Notes: generated from the sequence alone by a model not told the origin. A stretch of 64,000 bases of DNA from Topomyia yanbarensis (GCF_030247195.1 NC_080672.1:69419771-69483770); one strand, 5' to 3'. Shown: positions 12,086 through 23,640, numbered from the stretch's first letter. Numbers and translations are program-made.

Positions 12086-12330
12086 TAATAAAATAACATT
12101 ATATTGTTAATAAAAAGTAACAATATAGTGAACAAGATTAAAAAAATAAATTGAATGGCTGAAATAGATTTAATAATTAAAATGAGGAACAGATTAATAA
12201 AATGAACCATTAATAAAATGAACCATAATAAAAATTGAAATATTAATAAATTTAATAAAAATAATCAAAGGAATAAAGATATATAATATAAAATTACCTA
12301 TGCTTGGCGAAATATAGAAAATTGAGTGAT

Positions 12331-14018
12331 CGACAGTGAATCTCTGAAGGCGCCTCGTCGAAAACTTGTACGGTGTAAATCATAATTCTAATTCTGTTGA
12401 ACCAATCGCTCTGAAATTTTTGTTGTTCGCATGTAACTACAACTACTACAACTACAACTTAATCAACTTTCGAATTAGTATTTTGGAGCCATCCGTTTTT
12501 TGCTGAAAAATGATCGCTTTACATTTTATGGTAAAAATGAAAATCACTATATTTTATAAAAAGCTCCTCATCCTCCTCCTAGACAATTATGTGAAGAAAA
12601 ACTCCGAAATTTCAGGTCGTTGGGTCCTAGAAATTTTGAGTTATGGTATATGCCACATTTTATGGAGGTGCCTTCTGATAATTCAGTGTCAATTTTCAAT
12701 ATTTTTCAGTAAAAATTCAGGAAAATATTGTACAAATGTTGCATTATTGTATGAAAATGGGCTGAAATAACACCAACACACGCAAACATATTTTATGAGC
12801 CACATTTTTTTCATATAAAATTTTTTGCCCCCTCACCAAGATAAACAGTATGAAGAGAACTAACAAATTTAAAAAAATATTAAAGTGCTTATAAAAAATA
12901 AAGTCAATAAAAATAAATAAAATATTCATTTTCGCCTGGAAGATTTTTTTAAACTTTTGTTTTCAACTGTGGAGTTCCGTTCCATTTTTTTCAAAAAATT
13001 CTTCACAATGATTTAATTGGAACCCAAAGCCCCTGGCACTATTTGGATTTGTTTTTTCTCCAAAGCCAAGTTCTTTAGGAAAATTCGATGGTAAAAACAT
13101 TGTCCAAATACTAAGGAATTTTTTTTACAAAGAAAATCTTTTTTTACAAAAAAGGTTCCCAAAAAAAATTGTTCATACTTCTATTTACGACAAAACAAAA
13201 TTTTTGTCCAAAATTTACTTTTTTGCTTTGACAAAAGATCGGTTCATGTTTCTTAAAGTGATTTGGCATTATCATTTTTTTTATCTCAGATGCTATTTTT
13301 TTTTAATTTCTAAATCATGGCACGAAATTTTTTTCCAATTTGTTTTTTGGTGATTTTCGTTTGACACTAGACACTAGATGTTAATGTTTCATGCTAGTTT
13401 TAGATATATGTCGTCGAAAATTTCGATTTTTTCGAGTATTGAAAATAATAATAAGAATTTTATATAAGTCTTTATGCGAAAATTTAAGGGGGCCATTTTC
13501 ATGAAAATCTTTTTTTATAGAACCACCCTAGTTCTCCATAAAAACTTTGGCTTTAAACTGTGCGGCTTCTAATTTTTTTCAAAAACTTTTACACCACGGT
13601 TTTCCTGGGACCCCAAACTTTCGCCACTTTTTTGACCTGCTCTCCGATCTTGTGTTGAACAGTGTAATCAATGAAAAGCGACAGTTTTTTAAACAGTAAA
13701 ACCAGTAAAAAATAATATTTAGGTGCAGGTTTTAGAATAGAAATTACGGTTTGCCAAAATTTACCGGAGATTTGGCATTGCAAATTTCAGTTTAGGAAAC
13801 GCTACTGGAATCAATTTACTCACACGTAACAATGTGTATTTCCCACGCAAGTAATAGACGCTATGACTTAGCGCATAAATGCAGACAGAGTACTTTCAAA
13901 TGCGTGTGTTTTTATCTTCCTTTCAATTGAAAAAACATTCCGAGAATGAAGCAAAGCAAAAAACTCCGAGAGTGAAGCAAAAGTAATGGTTATTATTTCA
14001 ATATTATTAGAGTTTTCT
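12331..14018. other. AT-rich non-coding stretch, nothing recognised
   Basis: The sequence is rich in T and A runs, with phrases such as 'AATTTTTTTC' and 'GGGGGCCATTTTCATG'. This is typical of decayed transposon text, but I see no ends, TSD or coding block. Confidence 0.4.
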
Positions 14019-14022
14019 TTAA

Positions 14023-14541
14023 CCCATTCATGCCCATGTTGTTTGTGGACAACAACGTTTTTAAGCAGCTATAACTTTTGGTTTAGGCAAGAATTGCTCC
14101 AAAAAATAAGTAAGGCTAATTAATGTGACTTTTACTTTTAATTTGAGCACTAAAAGTTACAAGTATTAGCTCTAAAACTGAAGTTATTACAATTAGCATG
14201 ATTGGATTCCGATGGAGCAGTGCTGCCAGGGATAGTTTACGTTGACGACTAAAAATGAAATTTTGATATATCTTCGTTATTTTGCAACATTATTGAAAAC
14301 TGATAAAACCTATCATTTTAGACCGTGTTCGACTACATTTTCCACATAATTGGACTATTGTAAAAATTCTAGGAAAATTGTATTAATCATTGGAAGGTGC
14401 AACTTGCGCAGCTTCTAGCACTGCGATGGAAGTACCTATTTTTATGGACAAAGGTTTTTCATATTTTTTGACCACTCTGTTTTCAAGAAAAAATAGTTTT
14501 GGACCTCTGTATGCACAAGAAAAAAGTTGGGCATGAAAGGG
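14023..14541. mobile_element. piggyBac-type MITE with TTAA target sites
   Basis: The 519-bp element starts CCCATTCATGCCCATGTT. On the opposite strand of its right end it starts CCCTTTCATGCCCAACTT. TTAA flanks it at 14,019-14,022 and 14,542-14,545. A CCC-starting inverted repeat within TTAA duplications is diagnostic of the piggyBac superfamily. It has no transposase ORF. It lies directly beside the C-terminal end of the Tc1/mariner relic that begins at 14,546. Confidence 0.85.
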
Positions 14542-14545
14542 TTAA

Positions 14546-15290
14546 TAAATGAAACAATTCATTTATCGTTATTTCAAGAAACTCTCGTACTTGTTCGATG
14601 CCGCTCATCTGCCAACGCACAGCTTCTTCAGTCATGGTCCTAGCTAGTTGCGTTCACCAATTTATCATTAGTTCAACGTCGTCGTTGACTGCTACCCTCA
14701 TCTTCAGCTTCCGCTTCATTATCATGCAATAATTCTCTATTGGACGGAGCTGAGGACAATTTGGTTGATTCAGCTTTTTTAGAATAAACTGAACTTCCTT
14801 GTAGTTGTACCATTGTAGCGTATCTTTGTAGCAATGGCAGCTTGCTAGATCTAGCCAAAATATAACTGGGCTATGCAGGGACTTAATGAAGAGTTCCCTT
14901 TTATATACTTCGGAATTCATAGTGTAATCCGTCACAAAGACCACAGTTTTTTACCACAGAAACAGATACCTTGTCAAATCATAAACTTTTTCGAGAAAAT
15001 TAAGAATTTGAGCTGTGGGATTTGTTTGAAATCGGATTACGCATAGGATTCATCGTCAATCAAGTAACATCCCTCGAGTTTCATCAGCATCTGGTCGTTC
15101 AGCTTACGGGCTGGGGTTCCGCTTGTTGTTTTAGGTTTTGCTTGAGCTGTTCGCTTCCTCGGTAACATTTGTAGATTTCTCAGTGATGCAAACACCCCAT
15201 GGTACAGTGGTTAGCATTTAGTTTTTTCGCCCAATCATAATCCGAGTTGGTGCGATCAGCCTTGATTATTCATATGACCTTCAATCACAG
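14546..15290 (-). pseudogene. Tc1/mariner DD37E (ITmD37E-type) transposase, decayed
   Basis: Read on the minus strand, the order is: an N-terminal remnant (DYDWAKKLNA near 15,230), an ARKLNDQMLMK phrase, the first catalytic Asp in CYLIDDESY (near 15,050), the second Asp in FWLDLASCH (codon 14,849-14,851), and the Glu in QLRPIENY (codon 14,735-14,737). Exactly 37 residues separate the second Asp from the Glu. That is the DD37E spacing known from the mosquito ITmD37E family. Stops interrupt the first half, and a TGA follows MINW near the C-terminus, after which homologous-looking sequence continues to about 14,546. The acidic residues survive but the gene is dead. Confidence 0.82.
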
Positions 15291-15542
15291 CTGACGTTAC
15301 ACTGTTTCATTCCGATGCTTCATTTGCACCTTTCGGGATGTTGGCAGAAATATCTTATCATTTGTGCTACAAGCACCAGCAGTTTTGGGCAGCTGCTGGA
15401 ATTTGTAGGTAATTGTACACAATTATTTTATTTTCCGGCTCCTGCAATGTCCTGGAAACACGCTCATTTAAAACAGTACAAAAATAGACCGAGTGGAACT
15501 GTTTACAAACAACATAAAGCATATCCGAACACTAGAAGCGCT

Positions 15543-15850
15543 TACTTACCTTACCGTTCAGGCTAGAGCATTGTTGTCTCTTTCTGTATGCAGAAGCCGT
15601 CTCAACTCCACTCGGTCCATTGTTGCTTGTCGCCAGCCTCGCAGTTTTCGAAGGGTCCGCAGGTCGTCCTCTATCTGGCCGATCCACCGTGCTCGCTGTG
15701 TGCCCCGTCTTCTTGTTCTTGTAGGGTCGCCCTTAGGAACCATCTTCACCGGGTCACATTCTTACGACGCGTCCAGCCCACCGCAAACGTCCTTTTTTTG
15801 AGGTATGCGTGATGGATGGTTCTTCCAGCAGCTGATGCAACTCATGGAAC
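15543..15850 (-). mobile_element. 5'-truncated RTE-like LINE insertion with 15-bp TSD
   Basis: A 308-bp fragment of a LINE 3' end lies in minus orientation. Its frame at 15,558-15,749 reads RARWIGQIEDDLRTLRKLRG and ends ...RDNNALA-stop. It matches the C-terminus of the LINE copy at 23.3-23.6 kb. The 3' tail is a short GTAAG-type repeat at 15,541-15,553. The flanks carry a perfect 15-bp duplication, AACACTAGAAGCGCT, at 15,528-15,542 and 15,851-15,865. This is a textbook target-primed reverse-transcription product. The 5' part of the fragment has small deletions and a frameshift. Confidence 0.88.
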
Positions 15851-15865
15851 AACACTAGAAGCGCT

Positions 15866-18800
15866 GCTATCGCCAAAATGATGTGCCCTATTTCTAAATC
15901 ATTCTAAATGATACCTTATTTTATTTTTTGTTTTATTTTGTTTGACATAAATTGCAATTTTACAGTTCACCCACTTTATGAATTCTTCAAAAACAGAAAT
16001 AATTACTTCATTAAATTTCTACGTTTTAACTTTTGGATGCGAGTCGGTGCAGAGTTTATGGCCTTCGACTGGTAAGGCTATGTGAATATTTGGCAGATAT
16101 GCTAGTATGTTTGTGTGGTTCACTAATTATTTCACTCGCTTGTATAGGCTAGCATGTAGTAGTTATCTCGATTGACCTTAAATGTGGCGGCTAGTATAGG
16201 GAAGGAGTGCATGGCTAACATCTGATAGATAATGAAATTTCATGCGTAGTTGATAGTCTCGCTCGAAAGAATCAACCTTGTTTTTGGACAGGTCTGATTC
16301 ATTCGAATCAAAAGTTCAAAGTGGCACCCAGTTCAAACTGGTCTAAAGTATAACAATAGTTCTCAAACTTTAACCTACTTTCAATTTCCATTCTATATCT
16401 CAAAATAAATTCCAAAATACACTGTCCAGCAACTGTCCTCATGTTGGCCGATCAATCATAAAATACAACCTTCTCCAGCTGCCACAACCACAAACCTTCC
16501 ACACCAACCAAACTAATCAATGTCCCGGCTTTAAGGAGACCCGATGAACGCGACCAAACCGCATTTGGTACACCTTGGTAAATTACTGCCTGCAAGTGGA
16601 AAGTTCATTTTTTATCAGTCCTCAAATTAAATTCTTGCAGCTGCCACTTTTCGCTGTCACGAATTGCGGTTGCACATTTCGGTCCTGTTTCGTGTCGCAC
16701 GTGTGTGTGAGTGTGAGTCCAATCACATGCTGGGGGCAGAGCAGCTGCTTTTCCTGACGTAGGTACTTACTTGCATCGTCATCATCATCATCAGCAGCAG
16801 CAACAGCATCATTCCCTCATATTACCACCGCCACGGCGTCATAGGTTTTATTCTACTGCAAAGTATGCCAGGGCAATTTATGTTCTGAAATTTATTCGAC
16901 GACGACGACGGTCCGATCGGGTCATTACACTGCGGAACTAGCGGCGGCAATTGTGAGTGTGTAGTGTGACGAAGGTGTTGGCTGATCAAGAGGTCATGCA
17001 TACCATCACGACCCACCCCCTTTTACGGGACTGAGTGGCACTTCGGAGAAATCCTGGAGTTCGATTACCGTCCGGTTTTTTGTTTCTGTTTGAAGCATTA
17101 GCATTTCGGTTTCAATTCACACATATGTAAGTGAATTGAAACCGAAAACAAATGGTACTTGTTCGTCATTCTTATTGAAACCAGAATTACCGGTGAAGGA
17201 ATGTGACCGCATTCTGCGTTCAGTACAAATACTATTCTATGGTCTCGCACCGTCGTCAAGGGCATACAGCAAGTAGGTTGAAAATAATCGATTTACCTGC
17301 CCTCAAAGAGCATCACCCTGAGGGCGATTCTTTCATACTCACCAGCTACTGTCAAGCTTACGTCAAAACCAGTCGATCTGATGCGGCGCCAGCTGTGTCT
17401 TGGTCAGTAGTTAACCCAACCCACTCACGCAAACTTTGCCTAGAGCTGCCCGTGCTGCGGCAATAAACTAGGACACCAAGGTCCAAGAAGTTACGTGCGG
17501 AGGTGACGTTCAAGTGTATCAAATTAATTTAACAGTCAATCGAAACATGGTTTGGACAACAATAATCGGTGACTTTCGATCTGCCCGACCAAGCTGCCTC
17601 CGCGTATATAACGGATGATCGAACTATCTTTGAAAGTACCGAAGCCGAATCTTGCCTGGAACTGTGAAATTTGGGTGCGGAACTCCTTGACCAAAGTAAT
17701 AAAAACAACTCATTTAGTTACGCCAGAGCTTCGAACGAAAGTGAAAACGTTGAAAATGACTAAAAAGCTCCGTCATCATCATTGAAACTTGTTCGCAGTT
17801 TTGGTTTCTGTCATCGGATCGGTAATATTACTGATGAAAGGAAGTAACCGCTGCCTCTTCAATGTTGTCTGCTACAGAAATGAGCCACCAGTAAGTGGAC
17901 CTTCAATTTGCGATTTCAAACGCCCACTTTGTGGATAGAGAGGGTATATAGTTGAGTAGCTAGGAAAAAAAAAGTGTTGCCACTTTACTCTTGAGGGCAC
18001 AGCAGAAGCATGCCAACTGGGCGTGAAGTGACCGGCTGGCTGACTTTGTCTTGTAGATAGGAAACATTTGAAAAAAATCTTGAACTTTACCAGAATAGAG
18101 TTTTAATTATAATTTTGACACTTTGTGTGATTTCATCCACTTTTCGCTGTCGACATCTCGTTTCAACCGGGAAACCAAGAATTAAACGACTCTTCAACCA
18201 TCGACAAATCGTGCTCATTGAGTTTGTTTTTATGTCAGATTGATTGCTATTGCTATGTTGTGTCCCATTCTATTCTATCTTTGATGAAACGAAACGGACG
18301 TTGAAGTGGGGAGAGGGCGTGAGGATTATAAAGTACTAACAATGACTTGTTCTGTTTTGTTCGAGGCTGAATAAGAAGCGGGATGGCGCAGGAGTAGCAG
18401 CGTGCTTCGATTTCAATAATGAGCCTCCCGAATACAGCAAAGCAAATCATCAAATCGAGAGTCACAGTGGGAAAAAGTGTCACGATTTTGGATTTAGAAT
18501 TTAGGAATTTGATTGGGAATCTAATGTGCCTTGGGAATACGCATGGCCTTGTCTGAGTGGAATGATGACTTTTGAACAATGTATGAGGGTTGAGAATTGA
18601 CAATTCACAAGAAGAGCTGACAAAGTGTTTTAAATAAAATTCGTTTCTTTTCCCCTCCCCTTGGTTGATGAATTTGACGGTATTGCAAACATCATCAAGC
18701 ATTTTTGTGCATCAGTTTTAAAGAAACTCTGACCGACAATTGCTTTAAGATGGTTATTGTAGTACGCCTCGATAGTGGTGCATCGAGGGGACCTAGAGGG

Positions 18801-18892
18801 CTGAGGGACTTTTTTTATGTTTTGAATTTTTCCGTACTCTGCACCAGCCCTAACTAGCGATCAACCATAAGTCTGTGCCCGCTTTCAAACTA
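15866..18892. other. Three-kilobase stretch with no gene recognised
   Basis: GC content is higher at 16.4-17.6 kb. A CAT/CAG microsatellite lies at 16,774-16,811 and a short GAC repeat near 16,900. The longest frame, 149 codons on the minus strand at 18,253-18,702, has no recognisable domain and a composition like random AT-rich sequence. This could be intronic or intergenic host DNA; I cannot tell which. Confidence 0.4.
17104..17147. repeat. Perfect 17-bp inverted repeat (hairpin)
   Basis: TTTCGGTTTCAATTCAC at 17,104-17,120 is followed after 10 bases by its exact complement at 17,131-17,147. The spacer itself contains the self-complementary ACATATGT. It could form a strong hairpin or be the remnant of a foldback insertion. 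Confidence 0.85.
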
Positions 18893-19165
18893 TTGTCCTC
18901 CATCTTGTAAATAGAATTGTATTCCTAGTTTTAAGATAGCTGTAAAATTTCTCATAAAAACTTGTTCCCCCTTTTGTATACCAAACTATATTTTTAGCTT
19001 TAAGATAACTGTAAAATATTTCGTAAAAAACTATTCCTCCCGCTTTTGAAAATCAAACTGGATTCCTTGCTTTAAAATTTTTCATTAAAAAAATCTTTTG
19101 TCCCCACTCTTGTATATAGAACTGTATTTCTAGTCTTAAGATAGCTGTAGAACTCGTCCTCTCCA
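18893..19165 (+). repeat. Imperfect tandem repeat, unit about 70 bp, about four copies
   Basis: Each unit has the order C-rich stretch, 'CTTTTGTATA'-like, 'AACTGTATT'-like, 'TAGTTTTAAGATAGCTGTAA'-like, then 'TTTCATAAAAA'. Copies begin at about 18,893, 18,966, 19,035 and 19,100. The third is the most diverged. Such arrays occur in the 3' untranslated regions of some insect LINEs. That origin is an inference, because no adjacent coding sequence is visible. Confidence 0.65.
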
Positions 19166-20079
19166 TATAAAAAAATATCTGAACATTATAACCTTCTAGT
19201 TTTAAGTATTTAAAATGTAAAAAACAAAAGAATTTGGCATCGCCAAGCTAACGTATTTGTGCCTATCAAACGAACTGAATAAAAAAAGTTTGTGCACGCT
19301 GACTGACTGGTGGGTCGACGAAGATTGGCTATTGTTGTGGGTCGTGTTTCCAAACATTGTTCCACAGTTTAATGGCAGTGTTGGTAGACACCAGTCGCTG
19401 TGGGCGTTGTTGTGTACCGATTTATCGGTCCACTTCATCGCTCACAGACTAATTAAAAAAATGTAAAAATTGGTTTGTAATAATTGTAGTTTTTAATACT
19501 AGTGTACAATTGTTATGTACTAGGCGTATGACTATTTGTACATGTGTCCATCTGAGTATTTGTGACAGTTGGGTCAGGAAACTGATGCAGAACTGGCGTA
19601 TATGATAGAATAGTGGGTAATCCTTCTTAGGATTTGTTGGTTACTTTTCCGGTGTTCAATTCATGCATTCGATTCGATTCATTCGGAAAGATCGGATTGC
19701 ATAAATAAAGGTACGATTAATTTAACGACGTGCGTGAATCATCCCGGTCAGCATAACATGAAAAAATTGTAACAGAATTGTCGTTAATGGTAAATAAGTA
19801 TCATTTACTGGTATTTAGACGATTTCAAGTAGTGTAATAGCATGTTACATACGTTTTTTGTACCTCGCTAGTCTGTATTTGTTGTACTTCTAGTAGTTTG
19901 CTTTTCCACTACATATGTACACCAAAAATAATATCGGTTAATTGATACGCTACTACTTAACTTATTTATTTTCTTTATTCGGCATATCATTTTTCTTTTA
20001 TTACTTTTATTGTCTTTATTTCTTACCCTGGACTCATACTAAAACTCAATAACACAATAAATTGCATATTCTCTCGTAC
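19166..20079. other. AT-rich stretch, nothing recognised
   Basis: Overlapping ORFs of 69 and 78 codons lie on opposite strands near 19,200-19,470, with no domain. No repeat ends are visible. Confidence 0.4.
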
Positions 20080-20585
20080 ACAGTCACAATCTCTCTCATT
20101 CCAAACGTACAAACGCCCCTGTCCTTCGCGATAACATAAGCTTGGTCTTAATTAAATGTACCTATAAATTTACAAACGCGATTTCAAGCATTAATCCATG
20201 ACTTGCACGATCAGCCCAGACTCATGCCTTCAATTAGACCAATAAAAAAAATTGACGCTCATATTCCATGACGGCATTACCCGGAATTCCAGTGAAACTG
20301 GAAAACTTACTCTTTCTTGCATCTGAACCATACACTAAAAATTAAGTATCAGATTCACGGTCCGCGCGCGATTATTCACGCGAATATGCGAACGTTCACA
20401 AGGTTACTAAATCGAATCTATGGATGCGAAGTTAAATACAGTTAAGTTAGCACACGCGACAAACACGTTGAGATTGAAACGTTCGATCCCTTCGCGATCA
20501 TCCACGCACACCTACGCCGGTGGTCATGCAAACAGGAAGTGACAAAATGAACGTTTTGACACTTATAAATTTACGAATCACGTAA
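20080..20585 (+). repeat. LINE 5' UTR-like repeat, copy A
   Basis: This block is rich in CpG-containing words such as 'TTCGCGATcATCCACGCACA' variants, 'ACAAACGC' and 'CATCTGAACC.TACACT'. It runs directly into a LINE ORF1-like reading frame at 20,586. The same words recur at 21,770-22,110. I infer that it is the promoter/5' UTR of a non-LTR retrotransposon, because of its position upstream of ORF1. Confidence 0.5.
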
Positions 20586-20870
20586 AAAACTGTGTTTTGA
20601 TCACGTTTAGAAGCTTAGCACAGGCCGAAAACTTCATTGCAAAGAACAACATGCAACACGAGGTCGAATTTAATAACACCAGAATCAAGATCCCCGTGCA
20701 TATGGAAAACGACATGGTGGACGTGCGTACCCATGATTTGGCCCAGCGCACTAGGGAAGATTACATCAAACGAATCCAATATGAATGACACCTGGAGAAA
20801 TTTTTGCACCGGCATTTCCAACGGCGTTCGTATTGTGAGGATGCGAGTGACTAAACCAATACCTTGAAGA
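20586..20870 (+). pseudogene. LINE ORF1 (gag-like) fragment
   Basis: The frame from 20,597 encodes a stretch with IPVHMENDMVDVRTHDLAQR and stops at 20,786-20,788. In a shifted frame it continues with FCTGISNGVRIVRMRVTKPI up to about 20,867. The paired phrases 'ENDMVDVRxHDLxxRT' and 'GIxNGVRxVRMRxxKPIP' are those I recall from ORF1 nucleic-acid-binding proteins of mosquito non-LTR retrotransposons. ORF1 proteins bind the element RNA and act as chaperones. A frameshift after IQYE and 3' truncation make it dead. The CCHC knuckle part is not present. Confidence 0.62.
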
Positions 20871-21769
20871 ATTTAATCAACGAATTATTTTGAACCTTGA
20901 ATAAGGAAGAAATGTGGACAACCGTACACAACCGTTTCAATTTGATGGCGGTTTGATAAATCGTTGGGAGTGACTCTGCTAAAAGGGTTAATGTCACTCC
21001 TTTGGTTCCTGGGATGGGACAGACGTATTTAGCCCTGTCCTGACTAATGAGCCTAGGTTATAGCGCCTTTACTCAGTCGAATTGTTATGTGGTTACAATC
21101 AAGTAAAATCTGCTGTTTTGGTAGGTATTTAACCAACCTTATAGGCACGATGAGGGTTAAATAATCAAAATAAAATAATAGTTAAACATGTTGTAAAAAA
21201 GAAAGATCTCGCTAAATTGTCTGCTTCGTAAAATCCTTGATCCAATAATGAACGTCGACTCTCTCTGGTCGTCAATGATGCTGTGTGGTACTATGGTTCT
21301 CCTTTCGTTCCAGACAACGAAATTGGTGTTCAATGATTTTTATTTAATTGCTAGACACAGTACCATTCACCATTCGTTCATTGGTAACAATCATTTTCAG
21401 TGGAATGCAGTGATCCTGACTCTTAGTATCTTGATTCTTGGGGAGGAACGCATCTGACACCAAAAACATTCCGCAACTAGTCCGACTGATTCAGGAAACT
21501 GATATCCCTGAACAAACTGTCCCAGGATGGCAACAGGTAACTGCTCAAAGCGGTTACTGTCACCACTGCCGGCTTCCGTCAACCATAACTGGAAACTCAG
21601 TTCAAACAATGATTTGGCAATTCTCGGCCTTCACACAATGCATAAATACTTTTCAAAACTGCAAGAACTGAATTTTATAAATGAAAAATACGTGACAGGT
21701 TGTGAAAATGCGTCCGTCTTTCGCCGAAGCCTACTCCGTTTATCTCAGTTGGGCTAACGAAGATCGAAT
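20871..21769. other. Unassigned stretch between LINE fragments
   Basis: A short inverted pair GGAGTGAC/GTCACTCC occurs at about 20,968-21,000. The segment at 21,240-21,690 has normal GC and opposing ORFs of about 70-77 codons, none recognisable. It may be more LINE debris. Confidence 0.35.
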
Positions 21770-22110
21770 TTATACACGCTAGCACACACCACATTAAAAC
21801 GTCCACGCCTCGTACAAATGCCCACACGATCGAACACGTTAACCTACAAACGCCCGAGCTCTTCGCGATAATACACAAAGACGAACATACACTCGCGATT
21901 ATCCACGCACAACTACGCCCAAGATTCCGCAAACACAAAAACACCCCAATGATTTAGTGAACGTTATAGCATCTACAATCTGATTAACGCGATTTCAAAC
22001 GCCCACAAAGAAACGCTCATTTCCAAGCGATCGTAGGGTACCTACGTCCGCACATCTGAACCGTACACTCAAAATCACAATCAGAATCACGGCCCGCTGC
22101 AATTGACCTC
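21770..22110 (+). repeat. LINE 5' UTR-like repeat, copy B
   Basis: It shares with copy A (20,080-20,585) the words 'ACAAACGCCC', 'CTTCGCGATAAtACA', 'GATTATCCACGCACAaCTA' and 'CATCTGAACCgTACACT', in the same orientation but with blocks rearranged. It is most likely another 5' UTR fragment of the same retrotransposon family. No ORF1 follows. Confidence 0.5.
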
Positions 22111-22673
22111 GAGCAGTGTTTTAGTAGGTGACATTTCCCGTCTCGTCTGCAATTGTAGTGAGTGATTCTGGCGAGAAACCATTCCGAGAGCTCAGTTTTA
22201 CAGCTCCAGTAGGACAATACTCGAAAAAAATTAATGTAGTCCATTGAAAGTCGGTAGAATTAAAAAGTTCACGAAAAGAGAAAATTACCATTCATGTAGC
22301 AGCATTTTCAGGTAGAGCCATCAATAAGAAGCACCTAAGTTGCTAAATCAAATACGAGAGGTTATAAATAGAGATACCCCGTGCCTGTTTGAATCGTTTG
22401 TTGCTCGCATGTCAAACGAGCAACATCATGACTATAACGTCCGCACGGTACAACAAGCGGCAGGCGCTGTGGTCCTTTGGCAGTGGTCGCATTAACCCGT
22501 CAAACCGGGTACGAAACTTTTGGGTCCCAGTACCCGCTGTGTGCAAAGTCGTGCGCTCTGTACCATTGTGTTCGACCCGTACACGAACGAGTATAGAAAT
22601 GCGACAAGTTCGAGTCACGTACACACGGTCTACAATGTGGGAGCGCAGGAAGAGTTTGAGTCTCTTTGAATCT
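22111..22673. other. Sequence upstream of the RT relic, origin unclear
   Basis: From 22,389 it is open in frame with the RT relic but shows no RT-like motifs until 'GLRQGD' at 22,680. The upstream RT half is therefore probably deleted and joined to unrelated sequence. Confidence 0.35.
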
Positions 22674-23640
22674 CGAAGAGGGTTACGGCAAGGTGATGGT
22701 CTGTCGTGCCTGCTGTTCAACGTTGCGTTAGAAGGTGTAATAACGAGAGCGGGGATAGACACGAGTGGCACGATCTTCAGGAAGTCCGTCCAGCTTCTTG
22801 GTTTCGCCGACAACATTGACATAATGGCACGGAACTTTGAGGCGATGTCGGAAACGTACATCAGACTGAAGGCTGAAGCTAGCAGGATTGGACTTGCCAT
22901 CAACGTTTCGAAGACAAAATACATGAGAGGAAGAGATTTTAGAGACGACAATGTGAACCACCAACCCCCGGGTTAGGATTGACGGTGGCGAAATCGAGAT
23001 GGTCAACGAATTCGTGTATTTGGGCTCACTAGTAACCACCGACAATGATTCCAGTAGAGAAATTCAGAGACGGATTTTGGCGGGAAACCATGCCTACTTT
23101 GGACTCCGGAGGACGCTCCGATCGAACAAAATTCGCCGCCGCACGAAGTTTATTATCTACAAGACGCTGATTAGACCAGTGGTCCTCTACGGCCACGAGA
23201 CCTGGACTATGCTCGTGGAGGACCAACGCGCTCTTGGAGTTTTCGAACGAAAGATGTTGCGCACCATCTATGGTGGCGTGCAAATGGAAGATGGAACGTG
23301 GCGCAAGCGAATGAACCATGAGTTGCATCAGCTGCTGGAAGAACCATCAATCGCGCATACCGCAAAAATAGGACGTTTGCGGTGGGCTGGACACGTCATC
23401 AGAATGCCGGACGACGACCCGGTGAAGATGGTTCTTGAGGGCGACCCTACAGAAACAAGAAGACGGGACGCACAGCGAGCGCGGTGGATCGACCAGATAG
23501 AGGACGACCAGCGGACCCTTCGAAGACTGCGAGGCTGGCGACAAGCAGCAATGGACCGAGTGGAGTGGAGACGGCTTCTGCATATAGCAAGAGACAACAA
23601 AGGCTCTAGCCTGAACGGTAAGGTAAGTAAGGAAGGGTTC
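22674..23640 (+). pseudogene. RTE-like LINE reverse transcriptase, C-terminal half, inactivated
   Basis: The frame ending at 22,976 carries the RT block GLRQGDGLSCLLFN (from 22,680) and QLLGFADNIDI. The catalytic FADD reads FADN (codon 22,812-22,814). After a frameshift at about 22,965-22,977 the next frame carries EFVYLGSLVTTDND, RPVVLYGHETWT, GRLRWAGHVIRM and a basic C-terminus. The native stop is bypassed by a small indel near 23,603. The copy at 15.5 kb keeps that TGA. The 3' end is a short GTAAG-type repeat at about 23,617-23,630. The N-terminal endonuclease and the fingers of the RT are missing. It cannot be active. Confidence 0.85.

Larger units (their letters stand above)
10000..12330. 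repeat. Degenerate AATAAAAT-like array with insertions
   Basis: From about 10,000 to 10,330 and from 11,120 to 12,330 the sequence is an irregular string of AATAAAAT, GAATAAAAT and ATTAATAAA-like words. It is purine-rich on the plus strand. The reverse-complement type of text (TTTTATTCATTTTA) flanks the heptamer satellite at 45.4-46.05 kb and 55.3-56.6 kb. The array is interrupted by a mosquito-type repeat (10,331-11,137) and a SINE (11,978-12,085). There is no coding potential. Confidence 0.7.

Noticed and set aside
18253..18702. 149-codon minus-strand ORF as a gene
   Set aside because: No domain, no splice or codon-use evidence, and composition is like translated AT-rich DNA.
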